A stretch of 64,000 bases of DNA from Rhizobium sp. L43 (GTDB taxonomy: Bacteria; Pseudomonadota; Alphaproteobacteria; Rhizobiales; Rhizobiaceae), in assembly GCF_002531725.1 (NCBI RefSeq), contig NZ_NWSQ01000022.1, forward strand, positions 1 to 64,000, in the 5' to 3' direction. A program made the translations under genes and the position numbers. The notes below the pieces were generated by a model. The model did no database searches. It was not told where the DNA came from and saw nothing but the letters and a program-made list of their open reading frames with translations. Positions 42,090 through 50,894 of the stretch are shown here, one piece after another; position 1 is the stretch's first letter, and each line of letters begins with the position of its first letter.

Positions 42090-42875
42090 TTAGAAGCCGA
42101 GGACGTCGGCATTGATGGATGCTTCGAGGCCGCCGTCGGCGGCAAGATTGGTGCCGTTGATCCAGCGTGCGCCGTCCGAGCAGAGGAAGAGCACGGCCGG
42201 CGCGATATCGGCTGATGTGCCGGCCCGGCCGACGCGGGTGATATCGCTGTCGACCCTGGCGTCACCGAGCACGGCACGGAACTGCTTGAGGATCGGTGTT
42301 TCCACCGGTCCGGGGCTGACCGCATTGACCCGGATGCCGCGGTTCTTGAACCGTGCCTGATGGGCGGCGCGCATGGTCCAGAGCAGCAGCAATTCCTTGG
42401 AGAGCGGATAGCCCTCCTCGTCCTTGAGGCCGTGTTCGGCGACAACCGCCGCGACATCGGGAAAGCCTTCGATCGATGTCAGCGTTTTTGCCCGCTCGAG
42501 ATTGGCGCGCCAGCCGTAGCCGGCGATCGAGGCGACGTTGACGATGGCGCCGCCTTCGCGCAGGCGCGGTGCCACGGCTTCCGACAAAGCGCGCAGCCCG
42601 TAGAAATTGACGGCGAGCGTCGAGACGACGCCGGTGTTGCCGGAGAGGCCGGCGACATTGGCGAGCGCGTCGAGACGGGTCGGCAGCTGCGCGACGATCT
42701 CGGCAACGCCTGACGGTGTGGACAGATCGCCCTTGATGAAGGCGGGACTTCCACCCGCCGGTTCGCGCACGTCGACACCGATCACCTCGGCGCCCATCTG
42801 GCCGGCCAGCTCGGCCGTGCGGGCGCCGATGCCGGAGGCCACGCCGGTCACGAGGATTGTTTTACCAAAAAGCAT
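42090..42875 (-). CDS. Short-chain dehydrogenase, coniferyl-alcohol-dehydrogenase-like
   Basis: The ATG at 42873-42875 with AAAGGTGA upstream is preferred over a GTG nine bases earlier (261 residues). The SDR motifs are TGVASGIG (cofactor), NVAG, Ser in VNVASIAG and YPLSK (YxxxK catalytic pair). Similarities to CalA of Pseudomonas HR199, which oxidises coniferyl alcohol, include VAPRLREGGAIVNVASIAG and RWINGTNLAADGGL. Together with two aldehyde dehydrogenases it could oxidise an aromatic alcohol to the acid. Family membership is firm; the substrate is not. Confidence 0.9.
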   Translation of the reverse strand: MLFGKTILVTGVASGIGARTAELAGQMGAEVIGVDVREPAGGSPAFIKGDLSTPSGVAEIVAQLPTRLDALANVAGLSGNTGVVSTLAVNFYGLRALSEAVAPRLREGGAIVNVASIAGYGWRANLERAKTLTSIEGFPDVAAVVAEHGLKDEEGYPLSKELLLLWTMRAAHQARFKNRGIRVNAVSPGPVETPILKQFRAVLGDARVDSDITRVGRAGTSADIAPAVLFLCSDGARWINGTNLAADGGLEASINADVLGF

Positions 42876-42915
42876 GAACGTCACCTTTCACAAGAGAGTC
42901 CTGACATAAGCCGGC

Positions 42916-43953
42916 TCATTCTTCCCATTTGATCTTGGTCGGACCGGGCAATTTCAGCCGGTAGCCGACGGGCAGAAGTTGAAAGTCGTAGCGGCGCTCG
43001 ATTTCGCCCCAGAGGCCGCGTGGCAGGTAGAGGGAGAAAATCAAGGCGGTGGCGCCGAGGCCGATCAGGTACCAGACGCCGGCTGCGCCGAAGAAGGTCT
43101 CGATCACGAAGAACAGGATGGCGCCGAGGATGGCGCCCTCGAATTTGCCGATCCCGCCGACCAGCACCATGAAGATCATGTAGGCCGTCCATTGGACGCT
43201 GAAATAGGTCTTCGGCTGGAAGGTCGTGGCGGTCGCCAGCCACAGGCCGCCGGCGACGGCGATGCCGAAAGCGGCGAGCACGAAGAGCAGCCGCTTGGTG
43301 GCGATCACGCGCACGCCGACCGAGGTCGCCGCCTCCTCATTGTCGCGGATCGCCTGCATGGCGGCACCGGCGCGGCTGCGCATCAGCATGAAGAGAGCCC
43401 CGAGCAGGGCGGCCATGGACGCCAGCGCGAGCCAATAGATCGCCGCCCGCCGCGTGCCGCTGTCATAGACGTTGAGCGAGATCAGCGAGGTTCCCGTTTC
43501 CCCCTGGATCAGCCGGTCGAGGTTGACGAGCAGATGGGCGAGTTCGGCTATGACCCACATGCCGATCGCAAACTCGCCGCCCTTCAGCCGCAGCATGAAC
43601 AGCGAAAGCGGGATCGACAGGGCGCCGGTCACGATCGCGGCGGCAAAGACCGAGACGAAGGGATTGAGCCCCGCATCGGCCAGCCGGATGGTGAAATAGG
43701 CGCCGAGGCCGAAGAACACCTGCTGGCCGACCGACACCAGCCCGCCGAAGCCGGCAAGCGCATTCCACATGGCGGCAAGGATCACGTAGATGAACAGGGC
43801 GGTCATCCGGTCGATCGCGCCGGCGCCGAGCACGGCGGGGGCGAGGATCAACAGGGCAAGCACCGCGGCCATGGAGCCGAGCGCCAGCCGCGACGATGTC
43901 GTCCAGCGCTCGATCGATATTCCGTTGGAGGCAAAGCTGGTGTTGGGGCTCAT
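42916..43953 (-). CDS. Branched-chain-type ABC transporter permease (LivM family)
   Basis: The start is the ATG at 43951-43953 (MSPNTSFASNG), overlapping the LivH stop by 4 bases; 345 residues. It is highly hydrophobic, with eight to ten segments and the LivM signature GFGGLVSVGQQVFFGLGAY and AIRDNEEAATSVGV. It pairs with the LivH permease. The product ends with a basic tail (RLKLPGPTKIKWEE). Confidence 0.92.
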   Translation of the reverse strand: MSPNTSFASNGISIERWTTSSRLALGSMAAVLALLILAPAVLGAGAIDRMTALFIYVILAAMWNALAGFGGLVSVGQQVFFGLGAYFTIRLADAGLNPFVSVFAAAIVTGALSIPLSLFMLRLKGGEFAIGMWVIAELAHLLVNLDRLIQGETGTSLISLNVYDSGTRRAAIYWLALASMAALLGALFMLMRSRAGAAMQAIRDNEEAATSVGVRVIATKRLLFVLAAFGIAVAGGLWLATATTFQPKTYFSVQWTAYMIFMVLVGGIGKFEGAILGAILFFVIETFFGAAGVWYLIGLGATALIFSLYLPRGLWGEIERRYDFQLLPVGYRLKLPGPTKIKWEE

Positions 43954-44882
43954 GTCGGACTCCGAAGGCGGGCGCGAAGGTTGAGGAGGGCGCTGGGTTT
44001 GAGAAGCGCTCCGACTTTGTCGAGAACCGGCAGGCGGGACCGGGACAGCCTGATGAAAAGCACCAGCAGGAACACGGCATGGCCGCCGATCAGGAAGCCC
44101 TGCGGATGCAATTGCGCGCCGAGCGATTGGGCAAGGCCGAGAACGATGCCGCCGGCAAGTGTGCCCCACAGCGATCCCGCCCCACCGATGACAGCCGCCT
44201 CGAAGGCAAAGAGAAGCTGCGGGCCGCCCGCATAGGGGCTGAAGGTCGCCCGCATCCCGAGAAAGGCGCCGGCAATGCCTGTTGTGACCATGGTGATGGC
44301 GGTGGCGACGGCATTCACCCCACGTGCATCGATGCCGACCAGCCCTGCCGTATCCGGATCTTCGGCCGTGGCGCGGATGGCGCGGCCGAGCGCAAAACGG
44401 CTGAGGAAGAACTGCAGTCCGCCGAGAATGAGGATCGCCGTGACCATCATCAGGACGGCAAGCTTGCCGACGAAGATGTGGCCCGGCAACTGCCAGGAGG
44501 CATAGGACAGGTTGCCGATGAAGGGCGCCAGCGACCGTGTGTCGGCGCCGAACTGTTCGAACAGCAGGTTGTCGACGACGATCGACAGACCGAAGGTCGT
44601 CAGAATCGGCAGCAGCGTGCCGCCGCGGGCGCTGCGTTCGAGAATGAAGCGCTGCAGCAGCCAGCCGAGGATCGCCATGACGGGCAGCACGATCAGCAGG
44701 CCGGCGAAAGGCGGAATGCCGGCTTTGGCGGCGAGCAGCCACAGCCCGTAGGCGGCCGCGACCGCCAGGCTGCCATGCGCCAGATTGATGATCCGCATGA
44801 CGGAGAACATGAAGGACAGGCCGCAGGCGATGACGGCGTAATAACCGCCGAGCAGAATGCCCTGGAGCAGGGTGTTGATCAT
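43950..44882 (-). CDS. Branched-chain-type ABC transporter permease (LivH family)
   Basis: This 310-residue membrane protein has the LivH start (LLQGILLGGYYAVIACGLSF) and the GAFLGMRATFSPYAG segment. It overlaps its neighbours by 4 bases on each side (ATGA-type), as do the other transporter genes. HAAT-family transporters of this kind carry amino acids, but also aromatic acids and other compounds. Confidence 0.92.
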   Translation of the reverse strand: MINTLLQGILLGGYYAVIACGLSFMFSVMRIINLAHGSLAVAAAYGLWLLAAKAGIPPFAGLLIVLPVMAILGWLLQRFILERSARGGTLLPILTTFGLSIVVDNLLFEQFGADTRSLAPFIGNLSYASWQLPGHIFVGKLAVLMMVTAILILGGLQFFLSRFALGRAIRATAEDPDTAGLVGIDARGVNAVATAITMVTTGIAGAFLGMRATFSPYAGGPQLLFAFEAAVIGGAGSLWGTLAGGIVLGLAQSLGAQLHPQGFLIGGHAVFLLVLFIRLSRSRLPVLDKVGALLKPSALLNLRARLRSPT

Positions 44883-45607
44883 GATGCGCTCCTTTCGCCG
44901 GATGCCCGGTGCAATCCGAAATAGGCCTGGGTGACATCAGCCCGCGCGACGGCGGCTGCCGGTCTGTCGAGGACGATGCGTCCTTCCAGCATGCAGATCA
45001 CACGGCTGGCGACGCTCATGGCGCGGGCAAGATCCTGCTCGACGAGCACAATGGTCGTTCCCGAGGTCAGCAGCGCCTGCAATTGCGCATAGACGCGATC
45101 GACGACCAGAGGCGAAAGCCCGAGCGAAACCTCGTCCAGCAGAAGAATATCGGGGTTGCTCATCAGCGCCCGGCCGATGGCGGTCGCCTGCTGTTCTCCG
45201 CCGGAGAGGTGCCCGGTCTTGGCGTGACGGCGGGGTTTCAGGTTCGGAAAGGCGTCGAGCACGCGGTCGATGCTCCACTCGCCCTTGCGGCCGCAGCTCT
45301 TTCCGAGCAGCAGGTTCTCTTCGACCGTCATCTGCGAAAACAGCCGCCGGCCTTCCGGCACCAGGGCGATGCCCTTGGCGATCCGCTTGTGGGACGGGAC
45401 GGAAGCCAGATCTTCACCGTCGAGAAGGACGCGGCCGGAGGCGGGAAGGTGGGCGCCGGCGATCGACCTGAGCAGCGTCGTCTTGCCGGCGCCGTTTGCG
45501 CCGACCAGCGCCAGCACTTCGCCCTTGGCGATGTCGAAACTGACCCCGCGCACCGCCTGCAGCAGGCCGTGGCGGACGTCGAGGTCGCGGATGGAGAGAA
45601 GGCTCAT
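44879..45607 (-). CDS. ABC transporter ATP-binding protein (LivF family)
   Basis: The 242-residue product has Walker A GANGAGKTT, signature LSGGEQQ and Walker B ILLLDEVSLGL. The second ATPase is the LivG-type gene just upstream. Overlaps of 4 bases on both sides indicate one translation unit. Confidence 0.93.
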   Translation of the reverse strand: MSLLSIRDLDVRHGLLQAVRGVSFDIAKGEVLALVGANGAGKTTLLRSIAGAHLPASGRVLLDGEDLASVPSHKRIAKGIALVPEGRRLFSQMTVEENLLLGKSCGRKGEWSIDRVLDAFPNLKPRRHAKTGHLSGGEQQATAIGRALMSNPDILLLDEVSLGLSPLVVDRVYAQLQALLTSGTTIVLVEQDLARAMSVASRVICMLEGRIVLDRPAAAVARADVTQAYFGLHRASGERSAS

Positions 45608-46356
45608 GCGGGTGTCCCTCCGAGATAGGCCTTGACCACCTCCGCATCGCTCATGACCGCTTTCGGTTCGCCATCGGCGATGATCCTGCCGGCGTCCATG
45701 CAGATCAGCCGTTCCGCCACCTGCAGCAGGATATGGACGATATGCTCGATCCAGACGATGCCGATGCCGCGGCGGCGCAATTCGAGGATGGTTTCGACCA
45801 GTTCGCTCGCCTCGCCATCGGTCAGGCCGCCGCCGATCTCGTCGAGCAGCAGCAGCCTCGGCTGCGTGGCGAGCGCACGGGCAAGCTCCAGCCGTTTGCG
45901 ATCCAGCAGGCCGAGCGTGTCGGCCTGGCGATTGGCGACGCCGAGCATGCCGCAGAGCGACAGCGAATCCACCACGCGCTCATAGGCCTCGTCGCGGCTT
46001 ATGGCACTGCCGTGTGATGCGGCGACGAAGACATTTTCGAAGGTCGTCATGCCGCTGAAGGGTTTCGGAATCTGATGGGTCCGGACGAGACCCGACCGGC
46101 AGCGCTCCGCTGCCGTCCGGCTGGTGACGTCGGCGCCGTCGAAGGTGATGCTTCCCGCACTCGGCGGGTAGGCGCCGGCGAGCACGCTGAGCAGCGTCGT
46201 CTTGCCCGCGCCGTTCGGCCCGACGATACCGACCGCCTCGCCATCGCCCATGGAAAAATCCAGGTCGTCCAGCACCACCAGCGCGCCGAACCGCTTGTGG
46301 ATCCCCTTGGCCGAGAGAAAAGCTTCCCCCGGCCGATTTTGAGCTTCCTGCCGCAC
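45604..46356 (-). CDS. ABC transporter ATP-binding protein (LivG family)
   Basis: A GTG at 46354-46356, five bases after the substrate-binding protein stop, is preferred; the frame above it is non-coding in that phase. The product is 250 residues. Walker A is GPNGAGKTT, Walker B LLLLDEIGGGL, and the C-terminal MDAGRIIADGEP motif is LivG-like. The signature region is ANRQADTLGLLDRKR rather than a textbook LSGGQ, which is common in this branch. Confidence 0.9.
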   Translation of the reverse strand: MRQEAQNRPGEAFLSAKGIHKRFGALVVLDDLDFSMGDGEAVGIVGPNGAGKTTLLSVLAGAYPPSAGSITFDGADVTSRTAAERCRSGLVRTHQIPKPFSGMTTFENVFVAASHGSAISRDEAYERVVDSLSLCGMLGVANRQADTLGLLDRKRLELARALATQPRLLLLDEIGGGLTDGEASELVETILELRRRGIGIVWIEHIVHILLQVAERLICMDAGRIIADGEPKAVMSDAEVVKAYLGGTPA

Positions 46357-46361
46357 TTTGG

Positions 46362-47681
46362 TTATCCGTTGTAAGCGGTGAGCTTGGCGCCGACCGGAAC
46401 ATTGGGATCGGTGGCGTTTTCGGTGACGACGTAGTCGAGCGCGAATTTCGAGCCCTCCGCCGCCTTCACCCATTGCGTGCCGATGATCGGCCCGGCCGAG
46501 ACGTTGGCGACAGGGCCGCTGGTGAAGTCGACCTTGCCGGCGATCGTCGTGGTCTTCAGCGTTGATATCGCCTTGGCCACGGCCTCCTTGCTCTTGACGT
46601 CGGTGCTCGCCTTCAGCGCATCGAAGCCGGCGTCGAAAAGGGCCAGGCTGGCGCCGAGCTGCTGCGTCCACTGCTTGCCGCTTGCCGTTTCATAGCCGTC
46701 GGCGAGTTCGGTTCCGGAGACGCCGGTCAGCGTGGATTTATAAGGGAAGGCCTTGTGCCAGTAGGCGGCGCTGCCGATGTTCAGGCCGAGATCGCCGAGC
46801 GCCTCGATGTCGGATGGAAACAGGCCTGTTTTGGCGACCTGGCAGATCTTGATCTGCTGGGTGAGACCCTGCTGCGCCGCCTGACGCCAGAAGGCGGCAA
46901 AATCCGGCGGGATCGGGAACGAGTTGAAGATCTCGACACCCTCCTGCCGGAAGAGGGCGATCTGCGCGGTAAAGTCGGTGGTGCCGGTTTCATAGGCGCC
47001 GGGATCGACGATGGTAAAGCCCGACTTGGCAAGTGCCGGCGCCAGATGGGCGCGGATCGCATTGCCGTCGGCGTCGTTGGGGTACATGACGCCGACCTTC
47101 TTGTTGGTCTCGATCAGGCTCCACTGCGAAACATAGGCCTTGTGGAACTCTTCGACGCCGAAACCGAAATGATAGGTCCACTTGAACGGCGAGGGCGCGC
47201 CGGGCTTGGCGCCGCGGCCGAAATACCAGGCTTCCCAGGGCATGACCGTCGACAGGCAGGGAATGCCGGCTGCCTCGCAGGCATCGGCGACCGGATTGAT
47301 GGTCTCGGGCGTCGAGACGGCGAGCATCAGGTCGATCGCCTGGTTGTTGATCAGCTCCTTTGCCAGCTGGCCGGCGCGCGAGGGGTCGGATTGGGTGTCC
47401 TGGTCGAGAATCTCCACCTTCCAAGTCTTGCCGCCCGTCTGCAGGCCGTTCGCCAGCGCCTTGCGCGCCAGGTCGAGCACATAACCGTCCGTCTCGCCGA
47501 AGCCGCCGAGAGGGCCGGTGCGCGGGCTGATGAAGCCGACCTTCAGCGTGTCGCCGCTTTGAGCAAAGGCCGTGCGGCCGGAAAGCGCCAGCGCCGCACT
47601 GCCTGCGGCAGCCGATGCGATGAAAGAGCGGCGGGTGAGAGACGCCGCGTTGAGTTTGCCGTTGCGAAAAATGCCGTTCAT
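46362..47681 (-). CDS. ABC transporter substrate-binding protein (LivK-like, Tat-exported)
   Basis: The ATG at 47679-47681 with GAGGAGG upstream gives 439 residues. The N-terminus is a Tat signal (LTRRSFIASAAAGSAALA), followed by the periplasmic ligand-binding domain (VGFISPRTGPLGGFGE). A Tat rather than Sec leader suggests the protein folds before export. It sits between the first aldehyde dehydrogenase (62-base gap) and livG, and determines what the transporter carries; the ligand is unknown. Confidence 0.92.
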   Translation of the reverse strand: MNGIFRNGKLNAASLTRRSFIASAAAGSAALALSGRTAFAQSGDTLKVGFISPRTGPLGGFGETDGYVLDLARKALANGLQTGGKTWKVEILDQDTQSDPSRAGQLAKELINNQAIDLMLAVSTPETINPVADACEAAGIPCLSTVMPWEAWYFGRGAKPGAPSPFKWTYHFGFGVEEFHKAYVSQWSLIETNKKVGVMYPNDADGNAIRAHLAPALAKSGFTIVDPGAYETGTTDFTAQIALFRQEGVEIFNSFPIPPDFAAFWRQAAQQGLTQQIKICQVAKTGLFPSDIEALGDLGLNIGSAAYWHKAFPYKSTLTGVSGTELADGYETASGKQWTQQLGASLALFDAGFDALKASTDVKSKEAVAKAISTLKTTTIAGKVDFTSGPVANVSAGPIIGTQWVKAAEGSKFALDYVVTENATDPNVPVGAKLTAYNG

Positions 47682-47743
47682 GAAATTGTTCCTCCTCTTG
47701 ATGGGCCTCCCAGCCCGTTCCCTGTGTTCATCCAGATCTGAAT

Positions 47744-49195
47744 TCAGATCGGGTAATGTCGTTTTCCCGATGCCATGGTGATCCATCTCAGCTCGGTGAA
47801 TTCATCGATTGCGGCCTTGCCGCCGAAGCGGCCGTAGCCGCTTGATTTGACCCCGCCGAACGGCATTTGCGGCTCGTCGGAAACCGTGGCTTGGTTGATG
47901 TGGCAGATGCCGGATTCAAGCCGCATGGCGACCGCAAGCGCCGCATTGACGTCGGCGCCGAAAACCGCCGCCGAAAGTCCGTATTCATTGTCGTTGGCAA
48001 CTGTCACCGCCTCGTCGACGCTGCCGACCCGGATGATCGCCGCAACCGGCCCAAAACTCTCCTCGCGGTAGATGCGCATGGCCGGCGTCACATGATCGAT
48101 GACGGTCGCGTCCATCAGCGTGCCGTGGGCCTCGCCGCCGCAGACGAGCACCGCGCCCTTCTGCAGGGCATCGTCGATGAGCGACCGGACGCGCCGGATG
48201 GCTTCGGCATTGATCAGCGTGCCGAGCGGCGTATTGCCGTCACCGGGATGGCCGGCAACAAGGGTCGCGGCCTTCGTCCGGAACTTGCCGACGAAGCCGT
48301 CGGCGATCTCGTCCATCAGAATGATCCGCTCGGTCGACATGCAGATCTGGCCCTGGTTCATGAAGGCGCCGAAGGCGGCGGCAGCGACCGCCTCGTCGAT
48401 ATCGGCATCGGCCAGGACGATGAACGGCGCCTTGCCGCCGAGTTCGAGCAGGCAGCGCTTCAGATGCCTTGCCGCGGATTCGGCGATGATTCTGCCGACG
48501 CGGGTAGAGCCGGTGAAGTTGATGCGGCGCACGGCCGGATGGGCGATCAGGGCGTCGACGATGGCAGCGGCATCGTTCGGCGCATTGGAGACGACATTGA
48601 CGACGCCGCGGGGGAAACCGGCATCCCGCAGCACGTCGCCGATCAGGCCATGGGTTTTCGGGCAGAGTTCCGAGGCTTTCAGGACGACGGTGTTGCCGCA
48701 GGCAAGCGGCATGGCGACGGCGCGGGTGCCGAGGATGATGGGCGCATTCCACGGGGCGATGCCGACACAGACGCCGGCCGGCTGGCGCACCGCCATGGCG
48801 AGGCTTCCGGGAATGCCTGACGGAATAAGTTCGCCTGATATTTGCGTGGTCATCGCCGCCGCCTCGCGCAGAATATCCGCGCCGAGCCCGCAATTGATCG
48901 TCGCCCATTGTCTGGTGGCGCCGGTTTCGCCGGTCATGGCGGCAACGAGCTCCGGCGTTCTGATATCGAGAAGATCGGCGGCGGCGTTGAGCAGTCTGCG
49001 TCGTTCGCCCGGACCGCTCTGCGACCAGGCGGGAAAGGCGGCCGCGGCCGCATTGGCGGCCCGCGTCATGTCGGCGACCGATCCAGCCGAAGCGATCGTT
49101 GCGACGTCGCCGGTCAGCGGATCGATGCGTTCGAAGGTGCTCCCCTCGGACGCATCCATCGCCTCGTTGTTGATCAAAAGCTTTGCCGAAAACAC
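47744..49195 (-). CDS. NAD(P)-dependent aldehyde dehydrogenase, first operon gene
   Basis: A GTG at 49193-49195 (VFSAKLLINNEAMD), with GGTGA upstream, aligns best with the paralogue at 40623; a TTG at 49226-49228 would add 11 residues. The 483-residue product has LELGGKAPF (Glu), NQGQICMSTERI (Cys) and EESFGPVAAI. It is closely related to the other operon aldehyde dehydrogenase along its whole length. It heads the operon, facing the AraC regulator. Confidence 0.92.
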   Translation of the reverse strand: MFSAKLLINNEAMDASEGSTFERIDPLTGDVATIASAGSVADMTRAANAAAAAFPAWSQSGPGERRRLLNAAADLLDIRTPELVAAMTGETGATRQWATINCGLGADILREAAAMTTQISGELIPSGIPGSLAMAVRQPAGVCVGIAPWNAPIILGTRAVAMPLACGNTVVLKASELCPKTHGLIGDVLRDAGFPRGVVNVVSNAPNDAAAIVDALIAHPAVRRINFTGSTRVGRIIAESAARHLKRCLLELGGKAPFIVLADADIDEAVAAAAFGAFMNQGQICMSTERIILMDEIADGFVGKFRTKAATLVAGHPGDGNTPLGTLINAEAIRRVRSLIDDALQKGAVLVCGGEAHGTLMDATVIDHVTPAMRIYREESFGPVAAIIRVGSVDEAVTVANDNEYGLSAAVFGADVNAALAVAMRLESGICHINQATVSDEPQMPFGGVKSSGYGRFGGKAAIDEFTELRWITMASGKRHYPI

Positions 49196-49445
49196 CGCTT
49201 CACCCAATTCGTCACGTGTCGGCGCCAAGTGCTGGCGCCTGCGTTATTGCCATGGGAGAAAATGAGCGGACGCGGCGCCACGAGGGTCGCTTGAGCGTTC
49301 CTGCATCTGTTGAAGAGCCTCCTCCCAAAGGCTGATGGAGACAAGGTTACGCCGATCGGCTAGGGATGGAATGCGATTTATTGGGTTAATATTGTAATTA
49401 TCCGGTGATAGCAGCATTGTTTGACAGCGGAGCGGAGGAGAGGCG
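49196..49445. promoter_or_regulatory. Divergent control region of the operon and its AraC regulator
   Basis: These 250 bases separate the first aldehyde dehydrogenase gene from the AraC gene and must hold both promoters. The AT-rich part is at about 49368-49400 (GATTTATTGGGTTAATATTG). I did not find a repeated operator that I would defend. Confidence 0.4.
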
Positions 49446-50345
49446 TTGGCAACGAACGGCGGCATTCATCACTATGCCAGGGGCGAGTGGCATGCGCCGT
49501 CGCTGTCGCACCGGCGCATCCGTTTTCAAAAAGGTCTCTATGCCGATTTCCACCATTTCCTGTTGCTCGGCGAGGGGGCGGCCGAGCTTCATTTCGACAG
49601 TGGCGAAGATCGGCCTTTGCACGGACCGCTGCTTGCCTTCCTGCCGCCGCAGGCGCGCTGCGACCTGTCGATATCAGCCGGAACCGCCGCCCATCTGGTC
49701 GGGGCCTCGCCGCAGATCATGGTCGATGCGATCGGCGACAAGGTGGAATCCTATTCGCTGCGCCTCTTCACCGAACAGCGCAAGCTGGTCGAGGCCCTGG
49801 ATCCCGCAGCGGTGGCCGAAATCAGTCCGCTGATTTCAGGCTTCGTGCGGGAACTCGCCGATCCCTCCCGCTCCTCCTGGATGGTCGCATCCGCCTATAT
49901 CAGGCTGATCCTGATGGCGCTGTGGCGCGGTTCCGACGGCGAGAGAAGCGAACAGCGCGGGCACGGCGAAACCGGATCGATCCTGCAGCGATACCGGCAA
50001 CTGGTCGAGGCCGGTTTCCGCCGGCACCGGCCGATCAGCGACTATGCCGCGGAGCTGGGCGTCACCGCCGACCGGCTGCATTCGATCTGCCAAAGGGCGC
50101 TCGGCCGCTCGCCGATCCAGCTCCTGCATGAGCGCGTCGTGCAGGAGGCAAAGCTGAGATTGGAACGCTCGGCCCGCAATATCCAGGAAATCTCCGACAG
50201 CCTCGGCTTTCGCGACCCGACCTATTTCAGCCATTTTTTCAAACGCAAGACCGGCCTTTCCCCCGCCGGCTACCGCGACATCGCCCGCGCCTCAGCCGGC
50301 TCGGAAAACAGCATGCTGTCCTCAGGTTATGCGGATTGGCCTTAG
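49446..50345 (+). CDS. AraC-family regulator of the aldehyde/ABC operon
   Basis: A TTG start at 49446 follows GGAGAGG and gives 299 residues. The C-terminal domain has both HTH units: ISDYAAELGVTADRLHSICQ and IQEISDSLGFRDPTYFSHFF, with the family end KTGLSPAGYRD. The N-terminal half is an AraC-type ligand domain. Divergent placement makes it the likely activator of the operon at 49195-40623. Confidence 0.9.
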   Translation: MATNGGIHHYARGEWHAPSLSHRRIRFQKGLYADFHHFLLLGEGAAELHFDSGEDRPLHGPLLAFLPPQARCDLSISAGTAAHLVGASPQIMVDAIGDKVESYSLRLFTEQRKLVEALDPAAVAEISPLISGFVRELADPSRSSWMVASAYIRLILMALWRGSDGERSEQRGHGETGSILQRYRQLVEAGFRRHRPISDYAAELGVTADRLHSICQRALGRSPIQLLHERVVQEAKLRLERSARNIQEISDSLGFRDPTYFSHFFKRKTGLSPAGYRDIARASAGSENSMLSSGYADWP

Positions 50346-50894
50346 GCTCGGGGCTTATTGGTCAGAGCTGGAATTTGCCGGTCTGGGATGCAGATCATAC
50401 TGACACGGAATTCTAAGTCGGCGTAGGACTGCATGCGGCAGGAGCAGTCGTTGGCCCGGCATAAAGGAATGTCCGATTTAGGGCCGATAACAGACTGGCA
50501 GCTTCGGTCTTGGTGATGGAAAAACCAGTCACGACTTTGCTGGCACGGCCTTGTGGGCGCCTGCTACGGTTTAGAATGGCAGCGCGAGTGGCGGATCGCA
50601 GGCCTGCGCAGCTGAGCCCCGCTGATCGTGAACGTTTCTTGCGGCAGGCGCTTTTGTCGCTTAGCGTGCAGAGACAGCTAACCTTCGACCTGATCGGCGT
50701 TGGGGCGCGTGGCAAGAGCCGCTTGCCATCATCGCCCCACTGGTCGGGATCGGCTTCGAATTCGCGATAAAAGATGAGGTTGGCGCATGTCTCGACGCGG
50801 CGCGCTGGTGTTGTAGAAATGGTCTCTGAATACTGCAGGCAAATGCCAAGGATTTTGTATTGCCAAGAATTTGCGATGTTTGCCACAATGAGCC
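50346..50894. other. Gap of 549 bases with no recognised gene
   Basis: Short open frames on both strands lack domain character and Shine-Dalgarno sequences. The block lies at the border between the AraC gene and the nuclease island and may contain gene debris (for example, the plus frame around 50600-50770 reads SPADRERFLRQALLSLSVQ). No repeat or attachment site was identified. Confidence 0.4.

Noticed and set aside
50413..50886. 157-residue minus-strand frame before the Mrr gene
   Set aside because: Low-complexity, Ser/Arg-rich translation with no start signal or domain; treated as a gap.
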